The notes: generated from the letters alone by a model not told the origin. Positions 18,367 to 28,805 are shown, numbered from the stretch's first letter. The stretch is 64,000 nt of DNA from Sphingomonas piscis (GCF_011300455.1 NZ_CP049869.1:1240001-1304000), one strand, 5' to 3'. Numbers and translations are program-made.

Positions 18367-20963
18367 TGCCCGTCCTCCCTCGCCAAGGATTTCAGCCGGT
18401 ACAATATTTCCAGCGCCTCGCGCGGGCTCAGGGTGTCCGGCTGCACTGCCTCAAGCTCCTCACGAAGGCGATCGCACTCTTTCTCAGCCGGGGCAGTCGC
18501 GGCGAAGAGCGGCAAGTCATCGAGACCGGCCGCGATTCCGCCGGTCGCGTCGCGTCCGGCCTCCAGCCGCTTCAGCACTGCCTTGGCGCGCGCCAGAACC
18601 TGCGGCGGCACGCCCGCCAGCTTGGCAACGGCAATGCCGTAGCTGCGGTCGGCAGCGCCGTCCGCAACCTCGTGAAGCAGCACCAGGTCGCCCTTCCACT
18701 CGCGGGCACGGACGTGATGCAGCGAGAGGCAATCGAGCCGGCCCGCCAGCCGGGTTAATTCATGGTAATGGGTCGCGAACAAGGTCCGGCACTGCACCTC
18801 GTCATGCATCGCCTCCACCACCGCCCAGGCGATCGCCAGGCCGTCGTAGGTCGAGGTGCCGCGCCCGATCTCGTCCAGGATGACGAGGCTTCGCGCTGTC
18901 GCTTGAGCCAGGATTGCGGCAGTCTCGACCATTTCGACCATGAAGGTCGACCTTCCCCGCGCCAGATTGTCCGACGCGCCGACACGGCTGAATAGCCGGT
19001 CGACGATCCCCACCTTAGCGCGGCCTGCGGGCACGAAGCTGCCCGACTGCGCAAGCACGGCGATCAGCGCCGCCTGGCGAAGGAAGGTCGACTTTCCGCC
19101 CATGTTGGGGCCTGTGATCAGCCACAGTCGGTCCGACGACCAGAGCCACAAGTCGTTGGCCACGAACGGGTCGCCATGCCGCGCCAAAGCCGACTCGACG
19201 ACTGGATGGCGTCCGCCTTCCACTTCCAGACACGGCTGCTCATCGATCTGCGGCCGCACCCATCCGCCTACCGCAGCGCGGGTTGCATGCGATGCCGCGA
19301 CGTCCAGCCGGGCAATTCCGTCCGCTGTGGCGGCGATCGCCGGGGCTGCCGCGACGGCAAGTGCTGTCAGTTCCTCCAGATGCGCCGCTTCGGCCGCAAT
19401 GGCGTGGCTTCCGGCCTCCACCACGCGTGCCGCCTCGGCATGGAGATCAGGCGAATTGAACCGCACAACACCCGCCAGCGTCTGCCGGTGCGCAAAGCCG
19501 CTGTCCGCGGCCATCAGCACGTCGGCATGCCGCGCCGACACCTCGATATGATATCCGAGCACCGCATTGTGCCGGATCTTGAGCGAACCGATGCCCGTCG
19601 ATTCGCGATACTTCGCCTCCAGCGCCGCAATCGCCCGCCGCCCATCGGACGAGGCCGAGCGTAGCGAGTCCAGCTCCGCATCATAGCCTTCCGCGATGTA
19701 TCCGCCCTTGGCCGCCTCCAACGGAGGCGAGTCCACCAAAGCCAGGCGCAGCGTCTCGATCAGGGATGCATGACCGACCAGCTTCGGCAGCAAATCTTCG
19801 AGCAGCCGCGGCGGCGCAGCACGAGCGCCAAGTTGCTCATGGAGACCGGCAGCAGCAGCCAACCCGTCGCGGATCAGCGCCAGGTCCCGCGGTCCGCCGC
19901 GACCTGCGACCAGCCGCCCCAGCGCGCGCGGGAAATCGGGCATGCTCTTGAGCGCGGCCGTCACTCGTTCCCGCAGGATGGCGTCGTCCGCAAACCAGCC
20001 GACTAGCTCAAGTCGCCGCTCGATCCGCCAGCTATCCGTCAGCGGCGCCGACAGGTCCGACGCAAGCAGGCGCCGGCCGATCGCGGTCCGGCAGCGGTCG
20101 ATCTCTCCGAGCAGGCTGCCGCCGACTTGCCCCGTCGCCGACCGGCAAAGCTCCAAGCTGTCGCGGCTCGCGGCGTCGATCATCATGTGATCGGACCGCT
20201 GCACCCGACGCGGCGCCTCGAGCAGCAAACCGGCGCCCTTCTGGGTCGCGTCGAGATAGGTCAGAAGCCCTCCCGCCGCGGCCAGCTCCGCCCGGGTCGG
20301 CGACCCCAGTCCGTCCAGCGTTGCTAGCCCAAACCGGCTTTTCAACGCCCGCTCGCCGTTCCCGCTGTCAAAGCCGCCCTTGCCGCTGCCGGTTTGGATG
20401 CCAGGCGGATAGGCGTCGGCGATCGTCTCGGCGGGGGACAGGCGGGCGATCTCCGCCGCCAACTCGCCGGGTTCGCATCCGACCAGTTCGAACCGGCCAG
20501 TGGAGATGTCGGCGGCGGCAATCGCCCAATCGTCACCCGCCCTTCCAATCGCGGCAAGCCAATTGGCCGATCCCGACTCGAGCAGATGTTCTTCGGTCAG
20601 CGTGCCTGCAGTGACGAGACGAACGATCGCTCGCTCCACCAGCGCCTTGGATCCGCGCGCCTTTCGCGCTTCCGCCGCGCTTTCCGTCTGCTCCGCGATT
20701 GCGACGCGGTGACCGGCGCGGATCAGTCGCGCCAGATAGGCCTCGGCGCTGTGCACCGGGACGCCGCACATCGGAACCGGCTCGCCCTCCGACTCGCCGC
20801 GCTTGGTCAACGCGATATCGAGGCAGGCTGACGCGATCTTCGCATCGTCGAAGAACAATTCGAAGAAATCGCCCATCCGGTAGAACAGCAACGCGTCGCC
20901 GGCCTCATCCTTGAGGCGGCGATATTGCTGCATCATCGGCGTCGGTGCATCGGCGCGGGCCAT
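18363..20963 (-). CDS. mutS: DNA mismatch repair protein MutS
   Basis: 866-aa mismatch-recognition ATPase. The N-terminal mismatch-binding domain has the Phe-x-Glu element in '[11 protein letters not shown]' (about residue 32-42) and the ATPase has Walker [10 protein letters not shown] near 617, followed by '[16 protein letters not shown]' (Walker B, DEIGRGTS) and the signature FATHYHELT. Complete and of normal length; the C-terminal dimerisation helices are present. MutS recruits MutL to start strand-directed repair. Upstream gene of the mutS-glnD pair and divergent from the malic enzyme gene, with 112 bases between them. Confidence 0.97.
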   Translation of the reverse strand: MARADAPTPMMQQYRRLKDEAGDALLFYRMGDFFELFFDDAKIASACLDIALTKRGESEGEPVPMCGVPVHSAEAYLARLIRAGHRVAIAEQTESAAEARKARGSKALVERAIVRLVTAGTLTEEHLLESGSANWLAAIGRAGDDWAIAAADISTGRFELVGCEPGELAAEIARLSPAETIADAYPPGIQTGSGKGGFDSGNGERALKSRFGLATLDGLGSPTRAELAAAGGLLTYLDATQKGAGLLLEAPRRVQRSDHMMIDAASRDSLELCRSATGQVGGSLLGEIDRCRTAIGRRLLASDLSAPLTDSWRIERRLELVGWFADDAILRERVTAALKSMPDFPRALGRLVAGRGGPRDLALIRDGLAAAAGLHEQLGARAAPPRLLEDLLPKLVGHASLIETLRLALVDSPPLEAAKGGYIAEGYDAELDSLRSASSDGRRAIAALEAKYRESTGIGSLKIRHNAVLGYHIEVSARHADVLMAADSGFAHRQTLAGVVRFNSPDLHAEAARVVEAGSHAIAAEAAHLEELTALAVAAAPAIAATADGIARLDVAASHATRAAVGGWVRPQIDEQPCLEVEGGRHPVVESALARHGDPFVANDLWLWSSDRLWLITGPNMGGKSTFLRQAALIAVLAQSGSFVPAGRAKVGIVDRLFSRVGASDNLARGRSTFMVEMVETAAILAQATARSLVILDEIGRGTSTYDGLAIAWAVVEAMHDEVQCRTLFATHYHELTRLAGRLDCLSLHHVRAREWKGDLVLLHEVADGAADRSYGIAVAKLAGVPPQVLARAKAVLKRLEAGRDATGGIAAGLDDLPLFAATAPAEKECDRLREELEAVQPDTLSPREALEILYRLKSLAREDGQ

Positions 20964-21075
20964 CCGTTCTGGTTAGACGTAAACGCGTGGCGCGTCATGT
21001 CATGTGAGCGCTAACAATTCGCGGGGTGACTCATGCCGCCGGCCTTGGCTAAGGACATCGGCACAGGAGAGGTTC

Positions 21076-23337
21076 ATGTCCGAAGCCAACGTCAAATTTT
21101 CCGAGCAGGAAGCGCTCGACTTCCACGGCCTTGGCCGTCCCGGAAAGCTGGAGATCGTCGCATCCAAACCGATGGCGACGCAGCGCGACCTCAGCCTCGC
21201 TTATTCTCCCGGTGTCGCTGTTCCTGTTCGCGCCATCGCCGCGAACCCCGGCTGCGCCTATGATTATACCGCCAAAGGCAATTTGGTCGCCGTCATCTCC
21301 AACGGTACCGCCATCCTCGGCCTCGGCAACCTCGGCGCGCTCGCATCCAAGCCGGTGATGGAAGGCAAGGCGGTCCTGTTCAAACGCTTCGCGGACGTCG
21401 ATTCGATAGACATCGAAGTGGACACGGAGGACGCGCAGAAATTCATCGATGCGGTGGCCCTGCTCGGCCCAAGCTTCGGCGGCATCAATCTCGAAGACAT
21501 CGCCGCCCCAGCCTGCTTCCAGATCGAGCAGGAATTGAAGGAGCGGATGAACATCCCGGTCTTTCATGACGACCAGCACGGAACTGCAATCATCAGCGCT
21601 GCAGGCCTCATCAATGCCTGCCTGATCACCGGCCGCGAACTTGGCAGCGTCAAGGTGGTGGTGAACGGCGCCGGCGCCGCGGCCATCGCCTGCACCGAGT
21701 TGATGAAGGCGATGGGCGTGCGCGGCGACAATGTCATCATGTGCGACCGCAAGGGCGTGATTCACAAGGGTCGCGACGACCTGGACCAGTGGAAGTCGGC
21801 CCATGCCGTTGAAACGGACCGCCGCAGCCTGACCGACGCGCTGGAAGGTGCCGACGTATTCCTGGGCCTGTCCGCCGCTGGCGCGCTGAAGCCCGAAATG
21901 GTGGAGAAGATGGCGCCGCAGCCGATCATCTTCGCGATGGCCAACCCTGACCCGGAAATCCTTCCGGAGGATGCCAAGGCGGTACGTCCCGATGCCATCC
22001 TGGCAACAGGCCGCTCCGATTACCCCAACCAGGTCAATAACGTGCTCGGCTTTCCCTTCATCTTTCGCGGCGCGCTCGACGTGCGCGCGACGAGCATCAA
22101 CGACGAGATGAAGATCGCCGCCGCCAACGCGCTTGCGGAATTGGCGCGCGAAGCGGTGCCGGAGGAAGTGGCGGCCGCTTACGGTGGGCACACCCACAGC
22201 TTCGGCCCGGAATATATCATTCCCGCTCCATTCGATCCGCGCTTGATGGAGGTCGTCGCCTCGGCGGTCGCCGAAGCTGCCATGCGTACCGGCGTCGCGC
22301 AGAAGCCGATCGAGAATATGGACAAGTATCGGCAGCAATTGCGCGCGCGCCTCAATCCCACGGCCGCCGTGATGACGCTCGCCTATGAGGCCGCCCGGTC
22401 TAACCCGAAGCGGGTACTGTTCGCCGAAGGTGAAGAGTCGAACGTGCTGCGTGCCGCAATCGCCTTCAAGGAAGGCGGCTACGGCACTCCCGTGCTTGTC
22501 GGCCGCGAGGACGTCCACGATCAATTGCGCGCGCTCGGCGTCGACAAGCCGGAGGAATATGAGGTCCTCAACAGCCGCAACTCGCCGCTGGTCGGGCGCG
22601 CGGTGGATTTCATATACGCCCGCCAGCAGCGCCAGGGCCTGCTGCGCCGCGCGGTTGAGCGGATGGTCAACCAGGACCGCAACTATTTCGGCGCCGCCAT
22701 GCTCGCGCTCGGCGAGGCTGACGCCATGATCACGGGCACCACGCGCCCGTTCAGCCAGTCGTTGAACCAGGTCCGGACGATCATCGACGATGCCGAGGGC
22801 GCGACGCCCTTTGGGGTCAACATCATCGTCGGCAGGCACCAGGCGGTGCTGATGGCCGATACCGCGGTGCATGAACGTCCCAACGCCGAGCAACTCGCCG
22901 CCATCGCCCGCAGCTCCGCCGCCTTCGCCCGGATGATGGGGCTGGAGCCGCGCGTCGCCTTCATCTCCTACACCACCTTCGGCAATCCGCCGGGCATGCA
23001 CGTCGAAGACCTCCGCGGCGCCGTGAAGATCCTCGACCGCTCATCGGTTGACTTCGAATATGAAGGCGAAATGGCGCCCGACGTGGCGCTCAGCTTTGAG
23101 GCGCAGCGCAAATTCTATCCGTTCAGCCGCCTGACCGGCCCGGCCAACGTCCTGGTCATGCCCGGCCTGCAGTCCGCTAACCTGTCGGCCAAGCTGCTAC
23201 GCGCGCTTGGCGGCGAGAGCGTGATCGGCCCCATCATGCTGGGCCTCAAGCAATCGGTTCAGATCGCGCCAATGACGGCGAGTGCGTCGGACCTCGTCAC
23301 TCTTGCCGTTTTGGCGGCGGGAACGGCCGCGGCCTAG
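21076..23337 (+). CDS. maeB: NADP-dependent malic enzyme with phosphotransacetylase-like domain
   Basis: 753 aa, the long multidomain form (MaeB) that oxidatively decarboxylates malate to pyruvate with NADPH production. The N-terminal malic domain has YSPGVAVPV and FHDDQHGTA, the NAD(P)-binding domain 'VVNGAGAAAIA', and from about residue 430 a phosphate acetyl/butyryltransferase-like domain that acts as an allosteric module. ATG 21076 is chosen because AGGAGAGG precedes it and the protein begins with the family's SEQEALDFH segment. Its TAG shares four bases (CTAG) with the stop of the convergent RSH gene. Confidence 0.95.
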   Translation: MSEANVKFSEQEALDFHGLGRPGKLEIVASKPMATQRDLSLAYSPGVAVPVRAIAANPGCAYDYTAKGNLVAVISNGTAILGLGNLGALASKPVMEGKAVLFKRFADVDSIDIEVDTEDAQKFIDAVALLGPSFGGINLEDIAAPACFQIEQELKERMNIPVFHDDQHGTAIISAAGLINACLITGRELGSVKVVVNGAGAAAIACTELMKAMGVRGDNVIMCDRKGVIHKGRDDLDQWKSAHAVETDRRSLTDALEGADVFLGLSAAGALKPEMVEKMAPQPIIFAMANPDPEILPEDAKAVRPDAILATGRSDYPNQVNNVLGFPFIFRGALDVRATSINDEMKIAAANALAELAREAVPEEVAAAYGGHTHSFGPEYIIPAPFDPRLMEVVASAVAEAAMRTGVAQKPIENMDKYRQQLRARLNPTAAVMTLAYEAARSNPKRVLFAEGEESNVLRAAIAFKEGGYGTPVLVGREDVHDQLRALGVDKPEEYEVLNSRNSPLVGRAVDFIYARQQRQGLLRRAVERMVNQDRNYFGAAMLALGEADAMITGTTRPFSQSLNQVRTIIDDAEGATPFGVNIIVGRHQAVLMADTAVHERPNAEQLAAIARSSAAFARMMGLEPRVAFISYTTFGNPPGMHVEDLRGAVKILDRSSVDFEYEGEMAPDVALSFEAQRKFYPFSRLTGPANVLVMPGLQSANLSAKLLRALGGESVIGPIMLGLKQSVQIAPMTASASDLVTLAVLAAGTAAA

Positions 23338-25424
23338 ATCCGCTCCACGGAGCTGACGGCATCCGCCTCGCGCAGCGCGGCGATGATGGCATGGAGGTGC
23401 GCGAGGTCGTGCACCTCGATATCGATGTGGAAGGTATGAAAGCCGCCGTCGCGGTGCGTCAGCTGCAGGTTGATGATGTTGGCGCCTTTCAGGCCCAGCG
23501 TGCTCGACAGGCTGCCAAGTGCCCCGGGAATGTCGCGGACAATGACGCAGATGCGCGCAGCGCCACCGTCCGAACCCTCGCCCCACGCCAGGTCGAGCCA
23601 GTCAGCATCGATGCCGCTCGCCAGCGTGTCGCATCCGATCAGGTGGACCTCGATCTCTTCATCCTCGCGGCGGAGGCCGACGATGCGGTCGCCCGGCACC
23701 GGGTGGCAGCAATTGGCGAGGTGGTAGGCGACTCCAGCCGTCAGCCCCTTGATCGAAATCGCTTTGCGCTGGCCGAGCGGCTTGCGGACGACGTCGGTCC
23801 CGACCGATCCCGGCATCAAGGCTTCCATCAATTCTTCGTCGCTGACGCGCTTACGCGCGATCGCGATCATCAGCTCGTCTTCGCTCTCGATCTTCAATTT
23901 CTTGAGCGCGCGCTTGGTCACTTCCGCCGATAGTCCGGAGGGTAGCCGCGCAACGATTTCCTCGTAGATCTTGCGGCCGAGCTCGACTGTCTCGTCGCGC
24001 TCCTTATGCCGAACGAACCGACGCACTCCCGCTCGGGCCTTGCCCGTTACGACGAAACGAAGCCAGGAAGGCTGCGGATGCTGGGTCTCCGACGCCAGGA
24101 TTTCGACCTGATCGCCATTTTCGAGCATGGTCCGTAGCGGCACCACGCGACCGTTGACCTTGGCGCCGACCGTCCGATCGCCAAGGTCGGTGTGCACCGC
24201 ATAAGCGAAATCGACCGGGGTCGCGCCTTTGGGCAGCTGGATCAGTTCGCCCTTCGGGGTGAAGGCGAAGATGCGGTCCTGGTACATGGCGAGCTTGGTA
24301 TGCTCGAGCAGTTCCTCGGGACTTTCCGCATGGTCGAGGATTTCGACCAGGTCGTCGATCCACGGGATGCGCACATCCGCCGCCGGCTTGCCTTCCTTGT
24401 AGGCCCAGTGTGCCGCCAGCCCCCGCTCGGCTTGGTCGTGCATCGCCTGGCTTCGGATCTGGATCTCGATCCGCATTTTTGTGTCGTGGATGACGGAGGT
24501 GTGAAGGCTTTGATAGCCGTTGCGCTTGGGCGTCGAGATGAAGTCCTTGAACCTTCCGGGCACCATCGGCCAGCGCTGGTGGATTTGGCCGAGCGCCAGG
24601 TAGCAATCGTCAAGTTCGTCGACGATGACCCGGAAGGCCATCACATCCGACAATTGCTCGAAGCTGATGTGCCGCTCGGCCATCTTCTTCCAAATCGAGT
24701 ATGGATGCTTCTCGCGCCCGGTGACGTCGGCCGTCAGTCCGTGGTCGGCGAGATGGAGTTGCAGGCCGAGTCCGATCCGGCTGACGAGATCGCCGCCCTG
24801 TTCGTGCAATTGCTTGAGCCGCCGCGTGACGGATGCGTAAGCGTCGGGCTCGAGCTCGCGGAAGGAGAGCTCCTGCATCTCCTTCATGATTTCGTACATG
24901 CCGATCCGCTCGGCGAGCGGCGCGTAGATGTCCATCGTCTCGCGCGCGATCCGCCGGCGCTTCTCCGGATTCTTGATGTGGTGAAGCGTCCGCATGTTGT
25001 GCAGCCGGTCGGCAAGCTTCACCAGCAACACGCGAATATCGTCGGATAAGGCGAGCAGGAACTTGCGCAGGTTCTCCGCTGCCCGCTCATTCTCCGACAA
25101 GGCCTCGACCTTGGACAGCTTGGTGACCCCGTCGACCAGCCGCGCCACATCCTTGCCGAACAGTTTTTCGACCTGTTCGGGCGTCGCCACCGTGTCCTCG
25201 ATCGTGTCGTGGAGGATGGCGGTGACGATGGTCTGGTCGTCGAGTTTCAGGTCGGTGAGGATGCCCGCCACCTCGATCGGATGGCTGAAGTAGGGGTCAC
25301 CCGACGCCCGCATCTGCGACCCGTGCGCCTTCATGGAGAAGACGTAAGCGCGGTTGATCAGCGCCTCGTCCGCGTCCGGATCATAGGCTTTGATCTTCTC
25401 GACAAGCTCATACTGGCGCAGCAC
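23334..25424 (-). CDS. rsh: Bifunctional (p)ppGpp synthetase/hydrolase (RSH)
   Basis: 696-aa RelA/SpoT homologue, the single RSH of most alphaproteobacteria. Domains in order: HD hydrolase with ILHDTIEDT (near residue 72-80) and HNMRTL, synthetase with 'FRVIVDELDDCY' and 'RFKDFISTPKRNGYQSLH', TGS domain (about 390-450, 'PKGATPVDFAYAVHT'), and C-terminal ACT (from about 625). Intact HD and synthetase motifs indicate both activities, controlling the stringent response. Length fits the family. In alphaproteobacteria this protein often cooperates with general-stress signalling, which is relevant to the promoters seen at 52.5 kb. Confidence 0.95.
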   Translation of the reverse strand: MLRQYELVEKIKAYDPDADEALINRAYVFSMKAHGSQMRASGDPYFSHPIEVAGILTDLKLDDQTIVTAILHDTIEDTVATPEQVEKLFGKDVARLVDGVTKLSKVEALSENERAAENLRKFLLALSDDIRVLLVKLADRLHNMRTLHHIKNPEKRRRIARETMDIYAPLAERIGMYEIMKEMQELSFRELEPDAYASVTRRLKQLHEQGGDLVSRIGLGLQLHLADHGLTADVTGREKHPYSIWKKMAERHISFEQLSDVMAFRVIVDELDDCYLALGQIHQRWPMVPGRFKDFISTPKRNGYQSLHTSVIHDTKMRIEIQIRSQAMHDQAERGLAAHWAYKEGKPAADVRIPWIDDLVEILDHAESPEELLEHTKLAMYQDRIFAFTPKGELIQLPKGATPVDFAYAVHTDLGDRTVGAKVNGRVVPLRTMLENGDQVEILASETQHPQPSWLRFVVTGKARAGVRRFVRHKERDETVELGRKIYEEIVARLPSGLSAEVTKRALKKLKIESEDELMIAIARKRVSDEELMEALMPGSVGTDVVRKPLGQRKAISIKGLTAGVAYHLANCCHPVPGDRIVGLRREDEEIEVHLIGCDTLASGIDADWLDLAWGEGSDGGAARICVIVRDIPGALGSLSSTLGLKGANIINLQLTHRDGGFHTFHIDIEVHDLAHLHAIIAALREADAVSSVERI

Positions 25425-25469
25425 AATGCCTAGATGGGGCTAGCCGCCTCTATTGTGCAAGCGCGAACC

Positions 25470-25757
25470 TCAGCGGCGCGCCGATAAGTTGCAGCGGTCC
25501 AGTTCCGCGGACGAGAATGCCCGTCCGTTGACAAGGAAGCTCTGCAGCGGCCCGGCGCGCTTGGCCAATCCCTGACAAAGCACCGCCGGGCGGCTTTGCT
25601 GCGTGGATGCCTGGCAAGCATCGGGGCCGCATCCCCACACCGCATCGCGCGTTATGATCTTCGCTGCCGCTGGCTGGATCGGTTTTGCCATGTAATTGGC
25701 CGCTCCTGCCGGCGTGGCCAGGACGAAGGCGGACAAGGCGACGAAGGAAAAGCGCAT
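25470..25757 (-). CDS. Small secreted protein, CC_3452 type
   Basis: 95 aa with a signal peptide (cut after GAA around residue 20). The mature protein is short and has conserved cysteines (WGCGPDACQ, VLCQGLAKRAG, RCNLS) that probably form two disulfides in the periplasm. It resembles a family of unknown function common in Caulobacter and sphingomonads (CC_3452 family, from memory). It lies 45 bases from the RSH start, on the same strand and upstream of it, and is divergent from an HxlR regulator with repeated operator-like sequences in between, so it may be a target of that regulator. Confidence 0.72.
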   Translation of the reverse strand: MRFSFVALSAFVLATPAGAANYMAKPIQPAAAKIITRDAVWGCGPDACQASTQQSRPAVLCQGLAKRAGPLQSFLVNGRAFSSAELDRCNLSARR

Positions 25758-25771
25758 GACAGAACTCCGGG

Positions 25772-25822
25772 TCCGTTTCGTAACGCAACTGATTATGCCT
25801 GATCCGTTTCGTTCTGCAACTG
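25772..25822. promoter_or_regulatory. Two direct 20-base operator-like repeats
   Basis: TCCGTTTCGTAACGCAACTG (25772-25791) recurs at 25803-25822 with four changed bases in the middle. The spacing is 31 bases, three DNA turns. The first copy contains a near-palindrome GTTTCGT-A-ACGCAAC (25775-25789). They lie between the divergent CC_3452-type and HxlR genes, where an HxlR regulator would be expected to bind. Confidence 0.65.
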
Positions 25823-25872
25823 TTCATTCATGCAATCTTGTGCTTCACTGATTCGGCAGGAAGGACAAAGGC

Positions 25873-26385
25873 TTGGCATCTGAAAAAGTGACGTTCGGCA
25901 TTGATGAGTTCCGCGCCGCCGCGCTGGAATGCCCATTGCCGCAGGCGCTCGACCTCATCGGCGAGAAATGGGCCTTCCTCATTCTTCGCGGCGCCTTCAA
26001 CGATTTGCGCCATTTCGAGGAGTTTCAGGCGGGCCTCGGCATCGCCCGCAACATCCTGTCGGACCGCTTGGCGAAGATGGTCGCCGGCGGCATCCTGGCC
26101 CGCAACCCGGATCCACACGACCGCCGAAAGGTCAGCTACACCCTGACAGAAAAGGGGCGCGGCCTCCTGCCAGTGCTGGTTGCACTGCGTCAGTGGGGTG
26201 AGCAATGGGCGGAGGGTTCATCCCGCATCCTGCTGGCCGACCGTCGCGACGGCAAGCCGATCCGCAAGATCTGCATCCACGCACACGATGGGCGCGAGCT
26301 GTCGCTCGAGGAGATGGTGTGGCTGGACCGGGAAACGGGCGCGACATGCGGCCGAGTCGCGGAGCAACTCGAGGTCGCCGCCTAG
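25873..26385 (+). CDS. HxlR-family transcriptional regulator
   Basis: 170-aa winged-helix regulator. HxlR hallmarks are present: CPLPQALDLIGEKWAFLILRG (in part) with the Cys at about residue 19, the recognition helix 'RNILSDRLAKMVAGGIL', and 'DRRKVSYTLTEKGRGLLPVL' for the wing. The Cys resembles the redox- or aldehyde-sensing Cys of HypR/YodB-like members, but sensing is inferred only. The C-terminal 55 residues extend beyond the minimal family domain. The start is TTG 25873, with AGGAAGG eight bases upstream; a GTG at 25888 is an alternative. Confidence 0.87.
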   Translation: MASEKVTFGIDEFRAAALECPLPQALDLIGEKWAFLILRGAFNDLRHFEEFQAGLGIARNILSDRLAKMVAGGILARNPDPHDRRKVSYTLTEKGRGLLPVLVALRQWGEQWAEGSSRILLADRRDGKPIRKICIHAHDGRELSLEEMVWLDRETGATCGRVAEQLEVAA

Positions 26386-26392
26386 CGAACTA

Positions 26393-26413
26393 TCCCCGCG
26401 GCTCGCGCGGGGA
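26393..26413. terminator. Hairpin between convergent HxlR and rpoZ
   Basis: A perfect 8-base stem TCCCCGCG/CGCGGGGA (26393-26400 and 26406-26413) with loop GCTCG occupies the 33-base gap between the HxlR and rpoZ stops. No T-run follows on either strand. Its position suggests a shared transcription end. Confidence 0.55.
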
Positions 26414-26418
26414 CCGGC

Positions 26419-26760
26419 TTATTCGTAATCGCCGCCCGACGGGCTCGGACGCGGCGGCGCGGCGGCGGTGAGGCGAAGCGCTTCGGCCGACTCGCTCAGC
26501 GACGCCAGTTCGTCCGTCTCATCTTCTTCGTCGATCTGGACCTTCTGAAGGCTGCTGACGACGGCTTCCTGAAGATGCTTCGGCTTCACCGTTTCCTCGG
26601 CGATCTCGCGGAGCGCGACGACCGGATTTTTATCGCGGTCCCGGTCGATGGTAAGGTCGGCGCCACCGGAGATCTGGCGGGCACGCTGCGCCGCCATGAG
26701 AACAAGGTCGAACCGGTTCGGGATCTTGTCGACACAATCTTCGACGGTAACGCGCGCCAT
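26419..26760 (-). CDS. rpoZ: RNA polymerase omega subunit
   Basis: 113-aa omega subunit that helps fold and hold the beta-prime subunit of RNA polymerase and contributes to a ppGpp site in proteobacteria. Conserved N-terminus [17 protein letters not shown] (residues 1-17) and '[12 protein letters not shown]' helix, '[12 protein letters not shown]' near residue 43-54. The acidic C-terminal tail is variable. ATG 26760 gives the canonical start. It is divergent from the phospholipase D-type gene with about 90 bases between. Confidence 0.93.
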   Translation of the reverse strand: MARVTVEDCVDKIPNRFDLVLMAAQRARQISGGADLTIDRDRDKNPVVALREIAEETVKPKHLQEAVVSSLQKVQIDEEDETDELASLSESAEALRLTAAAPPRPSPSGGDYE

Positions 26761-26851
26761 TCGTCGCCTCGCAATGCAAGCTAATCTGAAGGAAGTGAGG
26801 TCCGTTACCTCTCCGAAGGCTCCAAAGTCAAGGAAAGCGCGTTGCGCTTGC

Positions 26852-28051
26852 ATGGACATTGCGGCCTCTGCACAGATGAAGGCGATGGATGAGGAGGTCG
26901 GATCGGCTGCAGAAAACGAGCTCGGCGCGGCGATCGACGGCAACGCCCTGCGCCTGATCACCAGCGGGAAGGACCGGCACCGGGTCATCCTTGAAATGAT
27001 CGGGTCCGCCCAGCACAGCGTTCGCCTGCTCTTCTACATGTTCGTCAGCGACGAGGCGGGCACTGAGGTCCGCGATGCCTTGCTTGCTGCGATCCGCCGC
27101 GGCGTAAAGGTCGACGTTCTTCTCGACGGCTTCGGCTCGGCCGGCGCCGAGGACGGTTTCTTTGACGCGCTTAACGACGCGGGCGGCAAGCTTTGCCGCT
27201 TTCACCCAAGCTACGGCCGTCGCTATCTGCTCCGCAATCACCAGAAGCTTGTGGTGGTGGATGAGCGCCGGGCCATCATCGGCGGCGCCAACATCCACAA
27301 GGATTATCTGACGGACGACGGCCCAGGCCATTGGCGCGACCTTTGGCTGACGATCGACGGACCGGCAGTGCATTGCGCCGCCAACTATTTCGACCTGGTC
27401 GACCGCTGGACCGTCGCCAAGCGCCCCCGCCTCAAGGACCTTCGCCGTCTCCTCGCCCGCGCAAGCCAGACGGAAGGGCCATTGCAGTGGAAGTTCAGCG
27501 GTCCGTTCATGCGCCGCAATGCCTGGCACACGATCATCGCCCGGGAGATTTCGTGCGGCAAGAGCTTCGACCTCATCTCGGCCTATTTCTCACCGCCCTG
27601 GGCGATCCTTCGCCGGATCCGCAAGCTGGGCAAGCGCGCGCGAATTCTTACGGCCGCCAGATCGGACAACAACGCCACCATCGCCGCCGCGCGGTTCACT
27701 TATGCCCGGCTGCTGCGGCGCGGGGTGCAAATGTTCGAATATCGCGCCGCCAAGCTGCACACCAAGCTCGTGATCGTCGATGATGCCGTCCACATCGGCT
27801 CGTCCAATTTCGACTTCCGGAGCCTCTATCTCAACCTTGAAGTCATGCTGCGGATCGAGGACGCCGACTTCGCTCAGCGGTTGCGCCGCTACGTAGATGG
27901 GGAGTTGGCGCAATCGGAGCAGATCACGCCGGAGATTCACCAGCGGCGCGGCACATTCCTCCGCCGGATGAAGTGGGCGCTGTCCTACTTCCTGGTGACC
28001 AGCATGGATTATACCGTCACACGCCGGCTGAACTTCCAGCAGGAGGAGTGA
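26852..28051 (+). CDS. Phospholipase D/cardiolipin synthase-like protein
   Basis: 399 aa with two HKD motifs: HQKLVVVD starting at His130 with GGANI downstream, and HTKLVIVD starting at His303 with GSSNFD. Two HKD halves form one active site in cardiolipin synthases, which join two phosphatidylglycerols, and in other phosphatidyltransferases. There are no N-terminal transmembrane helices, so it is closer to ClsB/YbhO-type soluble enzymes. Start is uncertain: ATG 26852, 26876 and 26885 are all possible, none with a strong ribosome site. It converges with a phospholipid methyltransferase-like gene, so a membrane-lipid role is plausible. Confidence 0.85.
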   Translation: MDIAASAQMKAMDEEVGSAAENELGAAIDGNALRLITSGKDRHRVILEMIGSAQHSVRLLFYMFVSDEAGTEVRDALLAAIRRGVKVDVLLDGFGSAGAEDGFFDALNDAGGKLCRFHPSYGRRYLLRNHQKLVVVDERRAIIGGANIHKDYLTDDGPGHWRDLWLTIDGPAVHCAANYFDLVDRWTVAKRPRLKDLRRLLARASQTEGPLQWKFSGPFMRRNAWHTIIAREISCGKSFDLISAYFSPPWAILRRIRKLGKRARILTAARSDNNATIAAARFTYARLLRRGVQMFEYRAAKLHTKLVIVDDAVHIGSSNFDFRSLYLNLEVMLRIEDADFAQRLRRYVDGELAQSEQITPEIHQRRGTFLRRMKWALSYFLVTSMDYTVTRRLNFQQEE

Positions 28052-28054
28052 GCG

Positions 28055-28696
28055 TCAGCCCTGCTTCGGTTCGCGCCAGCCCCAGAACAGGGTCGCCGGC
28101 GGAACATTGATCCACTCGAACCCCCTGTCGATGCGCTCGAACCAGGGCTTGATGAAGTCCAGGACCTTGGGGCTGAACTGATAGACGAGGAAGGCTCCGC
28201 CCGGGCGGATCACCTTCGACGTGGCCTCGGCGATCTGGTCGCCCACGCCCGGCGGCAGAGTTGAAAAGGGCAGGCCCGAAAGCACGTAATCGGCCTGGCC
28301 AAGACCGCGGTCGGCCAGGATCTTTTCCACGTCCGCAGCCGAGCCGGTAACGGCAACCAGCCGGTCGTCGTCGATCGACTCCTTGAGGAAGGCGGTGAAT
28401 TCCGGATTGGTGTCGATGGTCACCAGCTTGGCGTCGGGGCCCATCTTCTCAAGGATCGGCCGGGTGAACGTACCGACGCCCGGCCCATATTCGACGAACA
28501 CCCGCGTAGCGTGCCAATCCACCGGCCCGAGCATCTTTTCGATCAGAATGCGGCTCGACGGGATGATCGAGCCGACCATGACCGGATGCTTCAGGAAGCC
28601 TCGAAGGAATGCCCAGCGCGGATTGACGCTTCGCTTGCCCGCCGCTCGCGCAATAGTGCGGTCGCCCTTCAGGGCGCGGGCGGGCGATGTCGGCAT
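28055..28696 (-). CDS. Phospholipid N-methyltransferase-like protein
   Basis: 213-aa class I SAM-dependent methyltransferase. The SAM loop VEYGPGVGTFTRPIL is near residue 78, followed by VTIDTNPEF and 'YVLSGLPFSTLPPG' (motif IV, NLPF-like as in KsgA and PmtA). This combination is found in Rhodobacter/Agrobacterium-type PmtA, which converts phosphatidylethanolamine to phosphatidylcholine; rRNA adenine dimethylation is less likely because a KsgA C-terminal domain is absent. ATG 28696 is chosen over a longer frame that lacks similarity. It ends three bases from the cardiolipin-synthase-like gene. Confidence 0.78.
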   Translation of the reverse strand: MPTSPARALKGDRTIARAAGKRSVNPRWAFLRGFLKHPVMVGSIIPSSRILIEKMLGPVDWHATRVFVEYGPGVGTFTRPILEKMGPDAKLVTIDTNPEFTAFLKESIDDDRLVAVTGSAADVEKILADRGLGQADYVLSGLPFSTLPPGVGDQIAEATSKVIRPGGAFLVYQFSPKVLDFIKPWFERIDRGFEWINVPPATLFWGWREPKQG

Positions 28697-28805
28697 GGAA
28701 ACTCCGTCAGTGTCTGCTGGGCGAGCGAGCGTTGGCAAATGCTCCGCCGCTTGGCAAGCATCCGCAGGCTCGCTGCTGTCCCGGATCGGCTTCAGGGTCA
28801 CCGCC

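Noticed and set aside
21049..23001. Long minus-strand open frame (about 650 codons) opposite the malic enzyme
   Set aside because: It lies fully antisense to a clear maeB gene, has no known motifs and is the usual by-product of GC-rich codon use.
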